A stretch of 64,000 nt of DNA from CAVQGZ01 sp963714455. GTDB taxonomy: Bacteria > Actinomycetota > Actinomycetes > Jiangellales > Jiangellaceae. The notes under the pieces are model-generated. The model searched no databases, was not told where the DNA came from, and saw only the letters and a program-made list of their open reading frames with translations. The DNA lies in contig CAVQON010000020.1 of assembly GCA_963714455.1 (NCBI GenBank), forward strand, positions 124,001 to 188,000. Direction: 5' to 3'. Shown here piece after piece: positions 51,886 through 59,616 of this stretch. The first letter of the stretch is position 1. The number at the start of each line of letters is the position of its first letter. The translations under genes and the position numbers were made by a program.

Positions 51886-52675
51886 CCTCGTCGGTGGCCA
51901 CCAGCTCCAGCCCGCCCAGGGTGATGCTGGTGTCGACCGACAGCATCGGGCGATGCCCGTCCACCCCTGGCTGCGTCCAGTAGGAGTCCTCCCACGTCTG
52001 GAAGCCGTCGCGGACGGTGAGTCCGGCGAGCACCGACACGATGCCCACCCGGGCCGCGGTCGAGCGGGGGACGCGCACCACCACGCCGGCACCGGCCGTG
52101 GTGATCTTGGCGTTCACGTCACGGGTCAGCCGCCCGTCGAACGACAGGTCGTAGGAGGCGGCCCCGCCCACGATCGTGGCCTGCTCCGGGCTGGCGTTGC
52201 CCAGCCCGGTGACGGTGACGCTGGCCGCGCCGGCCTCGCACTCGAAGCGCTCGAGCACCGAGGTGAGGGGCGTCGCGAAACCGATGGAGGCGCTGCCCGC
52301 GCCCATCCGGATCGACACCCGCCGCAGGCTGAGCCCGCCGAGGTCGAGCTGCACCTCGGAGGCTCCCGTGGCCAGGTGCAGCGACAGCCGCCGCCCGGTG
52401 CCGAGTGCCAGGTCGAGCGTGGGGGCGGCCGCCTTGAAGCCCTTCACGTCGCTGAGCCGGGTGTGCTGGGCGATCTTGACCTGCCCGTGCTCCTCGGTGA
52501 CACTCAGCGGCAGGGTGCCGGTCGGGTCGTCGTAGGTGCCGGTGACCAGCGCATCCCCGTCACCCGGGCGCACCTTCAGACGACAGGCGCCGACGCTGAC
52601 ACGCACGTGGGGGTCGTCGCTGTCGGGCCAGGCGACGGAGAGAGGGCTGCTCGGCTGGGGGGCGGTCTCATCCAC
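51851..52675 (-). CDS. DUF4097-type beta-repeat protein ending inside ssrA
   Basis: A 274-residue protein with beta-strand repeats such as VRVSVGACRLKV, LSLHLATGASEVQLDLGGLS and IRMGAGSASIGF, typical of the DUF4097/adhesin-like beta-helix family. There is no signal peptide. Its last residues (VEPPGIEPGSR) are translated from the antisense of the tmRNA T arm and acceptor, so 35 bases overlap ssrA; the natural stop may have been lost or always lain there. GTG 52675. Function unknown; members often accompany membrane stress sensors. Confidence 0.7.
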   Translation of the reverse strand: MDETAPQPSSPLSVAWPDSDDPHVRVSVGACRLKVRPGDGDALVTGTYDDPTGTLPLSVTEEHGQVKIAQHTRLSDVKGFKAAAPTLDLALGTGRRLSLHLATGASEVQLDLGGLSLRRVSIRMGAGSASIGFATPLTSVLERFECEAGAASVTVTGLGNASPEQATIVGGAASYDLSFDGRLTRDVNAKITTAGAGVVVRVPRSTAARVGIVSVLAGLTVRDGFQTWEDSYWTQPGVDGHRPMLSVDTSITLGGLELVATDEVEPPGIEPGSR

Positions 52676-52723
52676 CCGTCCATCGTGGCACGCCGCGGCG
52701 CCACCGCGTAGCCCCGGGTTTGT

Positions 52724-52749
52724 CCAGGTAAGGCTTACCTAATTAGGCT
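52724..52749 (+). promoter_or_regulatory. DtxR/IdeR iron box and -10 of the iron transporter
   Basis: CCAGGTAAGGCTTACCTAA (52724-52742) has a perfect AGGTAAG-G-CTTACCT dyad and follows the DtxR/IdeR consensus TTAGGTTAGSCTAACCTAA. TAGGCT (52744-52749) follows directly and is six bases before GTG 52756, again the leaderless layout. A Fe(II)-bound DtxR-type repressor would cover the promoter. No dtxR/ideR gene is in the window. Confidence 0.85.
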
Positions 52750-52755
52750 ACGTGT

Positions 52756-53814
52756 GTGTTCAAGAATTCCCGCGTGCTTCCCCTGGCCGTCCTCGCCTCC
52801 GGGCTCATGCTCGCTGGGTGTGCGTCGTCGTCCCCCGAGGCGTCGAGCGATGCCTCTGTCGACCCGGCTGCGACCACCGGGACGCAGGCCGAGCCGCTCA
52901 CCGTGTACTCGGGCCGTTCCGAAGAGCTCGTGGCCCCGGTGATCGAGCAGTTCACCGCCGCGACCGGCATCGGCGTCGAGGTGCGCTACGCCGACAGCGC
53001 CCAGCTCGCCAGCCAGCTGATCGAGGAGGGCGAGCGCACGCCGGCGGACGTCTTCTTCGCCCAGGACGCCGGGGCCCTCGGCGCGGTGGCGCAGGCGGGG
53101 CTGGCCGGCGACGTCGACCCCGCCGTGGCCGCGCTGGTGCCCGACTCGTACCAGAGCCCAGGGTGGGTCGGCGTCACCGGACGGGCCCGCGTCGTCGTCT
53201 ACGACCCGCGCGAGGTCGCCCCGCAGGAGGTTCCGACGTCGGTCGACGACCTGACCGACCCCCGGTGGTCGGGCGAGGTCGGGATCGCGCCGACCAACGC
53301 CTCGTTCCAGTCGTTCGTCACCGGCTACCGCGTGGCCGAGGGCGACGACGCAGCCCGGACGTGGCTGGACGGCATGGTCGCGAACGACGTCGAGTCGTTC
53401 GAGGGCAACACCCCCGTCCTGGACGCCGTGGACGACGGTGTGATCTCGGCCGGGCTCATCAACCACTACTACTGGTACCGCAAGGTGGCTGAGGTCGGCG
53501 CTGACGCCGTGGCGTCCCGCCTGGCCTTCTTGGCCGACGGCGACCCGGGCGCGCTCGTCAACGTCGCCGGTGTCGCGCCGCTCGCCGTCACCGACCAGCC
53601 CGACGAGACGGCGGCCTTCGTGGCGTACCTGCTCAGCGACGAGGCACAGACCTACTTCGCCGAGCAGACCTTCGAGTACCCGCTGGTCGCCACCGTCGAG
53701 CCGGCCGCGGACCTTCCGCCGCTGGACGACCTGCAGGGCCCGGACATCGACCTGTCCGACCTCGACACCCTCGGCGAGACCATCGCCATGCTCGAGGAGG
53801 TCGGCCTGCTCTGA
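52756..53814 (+). CDS. iron(III) ABC transporter substrate-binding lipoprotein (FbpA/FutA-like)
   Basis: A 352-residue periplasmic-type binding protein anchored by lipid. The lipobox LMLAGC puts the Cys near residue 22. The mature part begins LTVYSGRSEELVAPVIEQF, as in FbpA/FutA, and the paired tyrosines that bind ferric iron are in INHYYWYRKV near residues 235-244. The iron box upstream supports iron as the substrate. GTG 52756 with TAGGCT six bases before. The permease begins 50 bases after its stop. Confidence 0.93.
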   Translation: MFKNSRVLPLAVLASGLMLAGCASSSPEASSDASVDPAATTGTQAEPLTVYSGRSEELVAPVIEQFTAATGIGVEVRYADSAQLASQLIEEGERTPADVFFAQDAGALGAVAQAGLAGDVDPAVAALVPDSYQSPGWVGVTGRARVVVYDPREVAPQEVPTSVDDLTDPRWSGEVGIAPTNASFQSFVTGYRVAEGDDAARTWLDGMVANDVESFEGNTPVLDAVDDGVISAGLINHYYWYRKVAEVGADAVASRLAFLADGDPGALVNVAGVAPLAVTDQPDETAAFVAYLLSDEAQTYFAEQTFEYPLVATVEPAADLPPLDDLQGPDIDLSDLDTLGETIAMLEEVGLL

Positions 53815-53864
53815 CCCTGCTGGCCCGCTCGCCGGAACGCGCCGGCAGCCGCCGTGGCACGACC

Positions 53865-55367
53865 ATGCCGCGGTGGCTGGTGGTCGCGGCGATACCGGCT
53901 GCGCTCGTCGCGGCGCTGCCGCTCGTCTACCTGCTCGTGCGCACCGCCGGGGCTGGGTGGGAGCAGGTCGTCGACATCGTGTGGCGGGACCGCACGGCGT
54001 TGCTGCTCGCCCGCTCCCTGGCGCTGGCAGCGGTGGTCACCGCAGCCAGCCTGGTGGTCGGCGTGGGCTGGGCGTGGGTCGTGACCCGCACCGCGTTGCC
54101 CGGCCGGCGCTGGTGGCTCGTCCTCGGCACGCTGCCGCTCGCCGTGCCCTCCTACCTCGCCGCCTACGCGTGGATCAGCCTCGTCCCCGGGCTGTCGCCG
54201 TTCCTCGGGTCGGCACTCGTGCTGACTCTGGTCTGCTACCCGTACGTGCTGCTGCCGGTGGCGGCCGCCCTCTCGCGCGCCGACCCTGCGGCCGAGGACG
54301 TGGCCCGCTCGCTGGGCAAGGGACCCGTCACCACCCTGCTCACCGTGACGCTGCGCCAGGTGCGCCCGGCGGCGGTCGCCGGCGGACTTCTCGTGGCGCT
54401 GTACGTGCTGTCGGACTTCGGGGCTGTCGCCCTGCTGCGCCTGGACACGTTCACCCGCGTCATCTACACCTCGTACCGGGCGGGGTTCGACCCGGTGCCG
54501 GCTGCCGTGCTGAGCGTGGTGCTCGTGGCCGTCACCGGCCTGATCGCCGCCGCCGAGATGCGCAGCCGAGGCCGGGCGCGGCAGGCACGGCTGGGTTCCG
54601 GCGTCGCGCGTCGAGCACGCCTGTCGCAGCTGTCCCGGCGCACGGCTGCCGGCGTCGTCGTCGCGATGGTGGTCGTGTCGGCGCTGGCGCTGGCCGTCCC
54701 GCTCGGCACCGTGGCCTGGTGGATCAGCGGCTCGAGCCGTGCCTTCCCGGTGGCCGACGTGCTGAGCGCGACGGCGGTGACGGTCGGGCTCGCGCTGGCC
54801 GCCGCGGCGGTGACCACGGTGGTGGCCGGCCCCGTGGGGTTCCTGGCTGCCCGCTACCCCTCCCGCACCTCGGGCTGGCTGGAGCGGCTGAGCTACGTCG
54901 GCTTCGCGCTACCGGGCATCGTCGTCGCGCTGTCGCTGGTGTACCTCGGTGTGCGCGTCGTCTACCCGCTCTACCAGACGACCGCGATGCTGCTGCTCGC
55001 TTACCTGGTGCTGTTCCTGCCCATGGCCGTGGGGTCGATCCGTGCGGCCGTCAGCGCGACGCCGCCGGTGCTGGAAGAGATGGCGCGATCGCTGGGTCGC
55101 ACCCCGCTGCGGGCCTTCACGTCCGTGACGCTGCCGATCATCACCCCCGGCGTGCTGGCCGGCGCGGCGCTGGTCGCGGTCACGGTGATGAAGGAGCTGC
55201 CGGCCACGCTCGTCCTGCGACCCATCGGCACCGAGACGCTGGCCACCGAGCTGTGGTCGGCCACGGCGGCCGGTGCCTACGCCGCCGCAGCCCCGTATGC
55301 CGCAGCCCTGGTTCTGGTCGCCATCATCCCGGCCGGGCTGCTGGCCGTACGATCGGGACGCTCATGA
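53865..55367 (+). CDS. iron ABC transporter permease (fused two-domain)
   Basis: A 500-residue membrane protein with two consecutive permease domains of the ferric-iron (FbpB) type, each with an EAA loop: SLGKGPVTTLLTVTLRQVRP near residues 148-167 and SLGRTPLRAFTSVTLPIITP near 409-428. About 12 helices are expected. The first ATG is used; an in-frame CTG overlapping the fbpA stop (CTGA at 53811) would add 18 residues and cannot be excluded. The stop overlaps the ATPase start (ATGA). Confidence 0.92.
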   Translation: MPRWLVVAAIPAALVAALPLVYLLVRTAGAGWEQVVDIVWRDRTALLLARSLALAAVVTAASLVVGVGWAWVVTRTALPGRRWWLVLGTLPLAVPSYLAAYAWISLVPGLSPFLGSALVLTLVCYPYVLLPVAAALSRADPAAEDVARSLGKGPVTTLLTVTLRQVRPAAVAGGLLVALYVLSDFGAVALLRLDTFTRVIYTSYRAGFDPVPAAVLSVVLVAVTGLIAAAEMRSRGRARQARLGSGVARRARLSQLSRRTAAGVVVAMVVVSALALAVPLGTVAWWISGSSRAFPVADVLSATAVTVGLALAAAAVTTVVAGPVGFLAARYPSRTSGWLERLSYVGFALPGIVVALSLVYLGVRVVYPLYQTTAMLLLAYLVLFLPMAVGSIRAAVSATPPVLEEMARSLGRTPLRAFTSVTLPIITPGVLAGAALVAVTVMKELPATLVLRPIGTETLATELWSATAAGAYAAAAPYAAALVLVAIIPAGLLAVRSGRS

Positions 55368-56404
55368 CCTCGCCGACCTTGCGCATCCGTGGGCTGGCCA
55401 AGCACTACCCGTCCCTGACCGTGCTGGACGGCCTCGACCTCGACGTCGCGCAGGGCAGCCTGGTGGCGCTGCTCGGGGCGTCCGGGTGCGGCAAGACGAC
55501 GCTGCTGCGCCTGGTCGCCGGCTTCGACCGGCCCGACGCCGGGTCGATCGAGCTCGACGGGACGGTCATCTCCGGCGGCGGCAGGCACGTGCACCCCGAA
55601 CGCCGCCGCATCGGCGTGGTGCCGCAGGAGGGGGCGGTGTTCCCGCACCTCAGCGCCGCGGCGAACGTCGGCTTCGGGCTCGCCCGGGGCGCGCGACGAG
55701 GCCGGGTGGAGGAGATGCTCGACCTGGTCGGCATGGGCGGCCTCGGGTCGCGGATGCCGCACGAGCTCTCCGGGGGACAGCTTCAACGGGTGGCCCTGGC
55801 CCGCGCGCTGGCGCCCCGACCGGCGCTCGTGCTTCTGGACGAGCCGTTCGCGGCTCTCGACACAGGTCTGCGGGCCGCTGTTCGTCAGCAGGTCCGCGAG
55901 GCGGTCAAGGCCGTCGGCGCGACCGCCGTGCTGGTGACGCACGACCAGGAGGAGGCGCTGTCGATGGCCGACGAGGTCGCCATCATGGCGTCGGGCAGGG
56001 TGGTGCAGCAGGGCGAGCCTATGTCGGTGTACCAGTCGCCGGCTTCGGCGCAGGTGGCGGGCTTTCTCGGTGACGCCATGGTGCTGCCTGCCGCGACGGA
56101 TGGCACCTACGCGTCGTCCGTGCTCGGCTCGGTGCGGGTGGCCGGTGCCGGTGCCGGGTCGGGGCACCTCGTCGTACGGCCTGAGCAGGTGGTCGTCCTG
56201 CCGCGAGGCCGTGCCGGAGTGCCGGGTGAAGTCGTGCGTACTCAGTTCTTCGGGCACGACGCGATGGTCACCGTCTCGGTGGGAGACCCCGCGACGCAGG
56301 TGCGCTCGCGGGTGCTGGGGGCGCCGGTGCACCTGACGCCCGGGACCCCGGTATCGGTGTTCGTCAAAGGTGAGGGCACCTACTTCGGCATGATGGGCGG
56401 ATGA
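55364..56404 (+). CDS. iron ABC transporter ATP-binding protein (FbpC-like)
   Basis: A 346-residue ABC ATPase. Walker A is GASGCGKTT (residues 38-46), the Q loop is GVVPQEGAVFPHL, the signature is LSGGQLQRVALARA, and Walker B is LVLLDEPFAALD. A C-terminal TOBE/MOP-like regulatory domain follows (about 240-346), typical of the iron and sulfate/molybdate group. ATGA overlaps on both sides, with the permease and with the YqgE gene, so yqgE may be on the iron-regulated transcript. Confidence 0.93.
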   Translation: MTSPTLRIRGLAKHYPSLTVLDGLDLDVAQGSLVALLGASGCGKTTLLRLVAGFDRPDAGSIELDGTVISGGGRHVHPERRRIGVVPQEGAVFPHLSAAANVGFGLARGARRGRVEEMLDLVGMGGLGSRMPHELSGGQLQRVALARALAPRPALVLLDEPFAALDTGLRAAVRQQVREAVKAVGATAVLVTHDQEEALSMADEVAIMASGRVVQQGEPMSVYQSPASAQVAGFLGDAMVLPAATDGTYASSVLGSVRVAGAGAGSGHLVVRPEQVVVLPRGRAGVPGEVVRTQFFGHDAMVTVSVGDPATQVRSRVLGAPVHLTPGTPVSVFVKGEGTYFGMMGG

Positions 56405-56946
56405 GCACGGCGGGCAAGATGCTGGTGGCCAGCCCGACGCTGCTCGACCCAAACTTCGAGCGCGCGGTGGTGCTCATGCTCGAGCACACCGAGGACGGGG
56501 CGCTCGGCGTGGTGCTCAACCGTCCTTCGGGCCTGTCGGTGGGCGACGTCATGGCGCCGTGGGCGCCGCTGGTCACGCCCCCGTCGATGGTCTTCGAGGG
56601 CGGGCCGGTGTCGACCGACTCCGCCCTGGGTCTGGTGCGCACGAGAGATCGTGACGTGCTGGGCATCCGCCGTCTGGAGCATGGCGTCGCCCTCGTCGAC
56701 CTCGACACCCCGGCTGAGCTGGTCAGCGACTCGGTCACGTCGATGCGCCTGTTCGCCGGGTACGCGGGGTGGGCCGCCGGGCAGCTCGAGACCGAGCTGG
56801 AGGAGGACGCCTGGTTCGTCGTGGAGGCGCTGCCCGACGACGCCTTCTCCGGCGAGCCGCAGAGCCTGTGGCGGCGGGTGCTCAAGCGCCAGCCGCACCC
56901 GCTGTCCCTGGTGGCCTCGTTCCCGCGGGACCCAGCGTTGAACTGA
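56401..56946 (+). CDS. YqgE/AlgH family protein
   Basis: A 181-residue protein of the DUF179 family: TAGKMLVASPTLLDPNFERA at the start, VLMLEHTEDGALGVVLNRP near residues 23-41, and FAGYAGWAAGQLETELEEDAW near 119-139. The molecular function is unknown despite wide conservation. The ATG overlaps the stop of the iron ATPase. It is followed by a DUF3039 gene that has its own -10 box. Confidence 0.93.
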   Translation: MSTAGKMLVASPTLLDPNFERAVVLMLEHTEDGALGVVLNRPSGLSVGDVMAPWAPLVTPPSMVFEGGPVSTDSALGLVRTRDRDVLGIRRLEHGVALVDLDTPAELVSDSVTSMRLFAGYAGWAAGQLETELEEDAWFVVEALPDDAFSGEPQSLWRRVLKRQPHPLSLVASFPRDPALN

Positions 56947-56950
56947 TGCC

Positions 56951-56956
56951 TACGAT
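56951..56956 (+). promoter_or_regulatory. leaderless-type -10 box of the DUF3039 gene
   Basis: TACGAT is six bases before ATG 56963 (and three before the in-frame GTG 56960), so spacing favours the ATG as first codon. Confidence 0.5.
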
Positions 56957-56962
56957 GGGGTG

Positions 56963-57235
56963 ATGGCTACGCAGCTGAGCCCCGGTACCGAGACGGTCGT
57001 CGACGAGCGCACGCGACCGGTGACCGACGACGGCGACCACGAGCGGTTCTCCCACTACGTCCCGAAAGACAAGCTGACCGAGGCGATGGTCATGGGCACG
57101 CCGGTGATCGCGCTGTGCGGCAAGGTGTGGGTGCCGAGCCGTGACCCGCAGAAGTACCCGGTGTGTCCCACATGCAAGGAGATCTGGGAGAAGCTGCCGA
57201 AGGGGCGCAAGCCCAAGAAGGGCGGCGACGAGTAG
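56963..57235 (+). CDS. DUF3039 small zinc-ribbon-like protein
   Basis: A 90-residue protein of the actinobacterial DUF3039 family. It begins with a polar tail, then ERFSHYVPKDKLTEAMVMG, then ALCGKVWVPSRDP and VCPTCKEIWEKL; the three cysteines plus His could bind a metal. The tail is Lys-rich. Function unknown. The TAG stop shares one base with the next gene's GTG (TAGTG), so the redoxin gene is coupled. Confidence 0.88.
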   Translation: MATQLSPGTETVVDERTRPVTDDGDHERFSHYVPKDKLTEAMVMGTPVIALCGKVWVPSRDPQKYPVCPTCKEIWEKLPKGRKPKKGGDE

Positions 57236-57774
57236 TGGCCGTGGCCTCGGCGATGGTGCCTCTGGGAAGTGAGGCGCCGTCGTTCTCCCTCGCTGACCTG
57301 TCCGGCACGACGGTGCACCGCTCGGACTTCGCCGGCCCTCTGCTCGTGGCGTTCCTGTGCAACCACTGCCCGTACGTGAAGCACGTCGAGGTGGTGCTGG
57401 GCCGGGTGCTCGCCGATCGCCCAGGGCTGGACGTGGTCGGCGTGTGCACCAACGACGCGCAGGCCTACCCCGACGACGCCCCCGAGCGCCTGGCCGAGCA
57501 GGCGGAGCGGGCGGGGTGGACGTTCCCCTACCTGGTGGACGCCGACCAGAGCGTGGGTCGGGACTACCAGGCCGTGTGCACGCCCGACTTCTTCCTCTAC
57601 GACGGGTCGGGCCGGCTGGCCTACCGCGGTGCGTTCGACGACTCCACCCCTGGCAACGGCCGTCCGGTGACCGGCGACCTGCTGGCCGACGCGATCGACC
57701 GGGTGCTGCGCGACGAGTCGGTGCCCGAGCCGCACCGACCCAGCATGGGCTGCTCGATCAAGTGGCGGGAATGA
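57235..57774 (+). CDS. AhpC/TSA-type thioredoxin-fold protein
   Basis: A 179-residue thioredoxin-like protein of the alkyl hydroperoxide reductase/thiol-specific antioxidant superfamily. The expected active-site position carries FLCNHCPYVKHVE (about residues 40-52), that is a CNHC motif instead of the usual PXXXTXXC, and the C-terminus has SMGCSIKW, a second conserved Cys. This is a recognised subgroup of unknown substrate. GTG start overlaps the DUF3039 stop by one base. No signal peptide. Confidence 0.85.
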   Translation: MAVASAMVPLGSEAPSFSLADLSGTTVHRSDFAGPLLVAFLCNHCPYVKHVEVVLGRVLADRPGLDVVGVCTNDAQAYPDDAPERLAEQAERAGWTFPYLVDADQSVGRDYQAVCTPDFFLYDGSGRLAYRGAFDDSTPGNGRPVTGDLLADAIDRVLRDESVPEPHRPSMGCSIKWRE

Positions 57775-57813
57775 CGAGCGGCGCGGGACCGTTCCCGTAA
57801 GCAAGTCCGCAGG

Positions 57814-57833
57814 TATACCCCCCGGGGTATTCT
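57814..57833 (+). promoter_or_regulatory. CsoR/CstR-like operator over the trxA -10 box
   Basis: ATACCCC (57815-57821), two C bases, then GGGGTAT (57824-57830) is a perfect 7-2-7 dyad: a G/C tract flanked by AT, the pattern bound by CsoR-family repressors (copper, persulfide or formaldehyde sensors). TATTCT (57828-57833) starts inside the right arm and would be the -10, giving a start near 57840 and a 33-base leader. No csoR-like gene is in the window; the ligand is unknown. Confidence 0.65.
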
Positions 57834-57872
57834 GGGTCCCGAACACCCGACACCGACGAATCGGAGCGACTC

Positions 57873-58244
57873 ATGGCCACGCTGACCATGACCAACGACA
57901 ACCACGACGAGACGATCGCCGACGGCATCGTGCTGATCGACTTCTGGGCCGAGTGGTGCGGGCCGTGCCGCAGCTTCGCGCCGGTCTACGAGAAGAGCTC
58001 GGACGAGCACACCGACGTCACCTTCGCCAAGGTCGACACCGAGGCCGAGCGTCAGCTTGCGGGCAAGTACGGCATCACCTCCATCCCCACCCTCGTGATC
58101 TACCGCGACTCCATCCCGGTGTTCATGCAGCCGGGCGCCGTGCCGGGCAACGTCCTCGAAGACCTCATCACCCAGGTGAAGGGGCTCGACATGGAGACCG
58201 TGCGCACCCAGTACGAGGAGCAGCTCAAGGCCGCCGGCCGCTAG
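57873..58244 (+). CDS. trxA: thioredoxin
   Basis: A 123-residue cytosolic thioredoxin with the classic WCGPC at residues 28-32, the cis-proline segment GITSIPTLVIY near 65-75, and a C-terminal extension of about 20 residues (ETVRTQYEEQLKAAGR). It is not fused to another domain. ATG 57873 has a GGAGCG ribosome site. The promoter carries a CsoR-family-like operator, suggesting control by copper or reactive sulfur rather than general redox stress. Confidence 0.94.
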   Translation: MATLTMTNDNHDETIADGIVLIDFWAEWCGPCRSFAPVYEKSSDEHTDVTFAKVDTEAERQLAGKYGITSIPTLVIYRDSIPVFMQPGAVPGNVLEDLITQVKGLDMETVRTQYEEQLKAAGR

Positions 58245-58248
58245 CCGC

Positions 58249-58998
58249 ATGTCTGCCGTCGAGGTCACGTGGTGGGGGCACTCGACGGTCTCGGTGCACG
58301 ACTCCGGGACGCACCTGCTGACCGACCCGCTGCTCACCAACCGCGTCGCGCACCTCACGCGGCGGCGGGGGTCGGCGCCCATGGGGCTCGCGCCTGATGC
58401 GGTGCTGATCTCCCACCTGCACCACGACCACCTGCACCTGCCGTCCCTGCGGCTCCTTCCGCCAGGGACGGCAGTGCTGCTTCCGGCCGGCGGCGCCGGG
58501 CTTCTCGCTGACCTCGACCTCGTCGTGACGCAGGTCGAGCCGGGCGACACCGTCGACGTGGCCGGCGTGCGGGTACGGGCGGTTCGTGCCTGGCACGACG
58601 GTCGCCGCCACCCCGGGTCGTCGTGGTCGGCGCCCGCTCTCGGCTACGTCGTCCACGGCTCGGCCAGCACCTGGTTCGCCGGTGACACCGGCCCCGACCC
58701 AGACCTCGGGGCCGACGTCGGTGCCGTCGACGTGGCCCTGGTGCCGGTCGGTGGCTGGGGCCCGGTGTCGCGCTCGTCGGTGCGGGGGCAGCACCTGGGG
58801 CCGGCCGAGGCTGCCGAGGCAGTCCAGCGCGTCGGTGCCGCCCTGGCCGTGCCCATCCACTACGGGACGATGTGGCCGAGCGGCATGCGAGCGCGCGTCA
58901 GCCCGGCCTTCGCCGGTCCGGGCGCACACTTCGCTGCGCTCACGCCGCAGGCACACGAGCTGACGCCGGGGCGGTCGCTGACCTGGCCGCTCAGCTGA
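58249..58998 (+). CDS. MBL-fold metallohydrolase (UlaG/RomA-like)
   Basis: A 249-residue metallo-beta-lactamase-fold protein. It starts VEVTWWGHSTVSV, the metal motif is SHLHHDHLHL (about residues 56-65), GDTGPDP holds the bridging Asp, and VPIHYGTMWP supplies the last His near residue 204. This set is typical of the UlaG/NAPE-PLD-like branch rather than lactamases; the substrate is unknown. Four bases separate it from trxA, so it may share the CsoR-like control. Tail-to-tail overlap of eight bases with the next gene. Confidence 0.87.
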   Translation: MSAVEVTWWGHSTVSVHDSGTHLLTDPLLTNRVAHLTRRRGSAPMGLAPDAVLISHLHHDHLHLPSLRLLPPGTAVLLPAGGAGLLADLDLVVTQVEPGDTVDVAGVRVRAVRAWHDGRRHPGSSWSAPALGYVVHGSASTWFAGDTGPDPDLGADVGAVDVALVPVGGWGPVSRSSVRGQHLGPAEAAEAVQRVGAALAVPIHYGTMWPSGMRARVSPAFAGPGAHFAALTPQAHELTPGRSLTWPLS

Positions 58999-59476
58999 TC
59001 GCCACGACGACCGAGTTCGACACCACTTGGGTCCCGTCGACGTCGGTCACCACCCTGAACTCGTTGCTGCCGACGCGACCGGTGCGCACCTTCACGGCGA
59101 ACGACCCGTCGGTGCGGGTGGTGGCCGTGACGGGGAAGTCGACGAAGCCGATGCCGTCGACCGACTGCTGTACCTGCAGCTCGACGTCGCCCTGCGCCGG
59201 CACCAGCACGCCGGTGAGCTGGATCAGCTCGCCGGTGTCGGCGGTGTCGCGGTCGGCGTCCAGCGAGAGGGTGGCGTCCACCGACGCCGTGGGGGCCGGT
59301 GTCCCGGTAGCAGTCGGGGGTGGGGTGGCCGCGGCGGTCGAGACGGGTGACGAGTCGGGCGCCGCGTCGGGCTCGCTGGTCGTCGCGAGGAGGGCGCCGA
59401 CGAGAAAGCCGATCACCGCAGCTGCCATCAGCGTGATCACGATGACGGCGGGCGCGGGGCGTGGGGAGGCGGCCAT
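58991..59476 (-). CDS. hypothetical membrane-anchored protein with a beta-sandwich domain
   Basis: A 161-residue protein: one N-terminal helix (PAVIVITLMAAAVIGFLVGA, about residues 9-28), a Ser/Thr/Pro/Ala-rich linker to residue 65, then a domain whose strands (GELIQLTGVLVPAQGDVELQ, then DGSFAVKVRTGRVGSNEFRV) look like a bacterial Ig-like or carboxypeptidase-regulatory repeat. No catalytic motif. It is probably displayed outside the membrane. I do not recognise a named family. The 140 bases between its start and the next gene hold nothing I can identify. Confidence 0.7.
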   Translation of the reverse strand: MAASPRPAPAVIVITLMAAAVIGFLVGALLATTSEPDAAPDSSPVSTAAATPPPTATGTPAPTASVDATLSLDADRDTADTGELIQLTGVLVPAQGDVELQVQQSVDGIGFVDFPVTATTRTDGSFAVKVRTGRVGSNEFRVVTDVDGTQVVSNSVVVAIS

Positions 59477-59616
59477 GACCCCCCTATTGTCGCCGACGCC
59501 CGTCTATGCCTGTGCCTCTGCTGATCACCTTGGCGGCCGTGCCTGTGGCCTCGCCCCCGAACGTCATTCCCCGCCGGACTCGGCCTCGGCGGTGACGGTC
59601 TGCACGTCCCCTGACG

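Noticed and set aside
59477..59616. Possible small RNA or gene in the 140-base gap before the class V enzyme
   Set aside because: No promoter, ribosome site, coding bias or stable dyad stood out.
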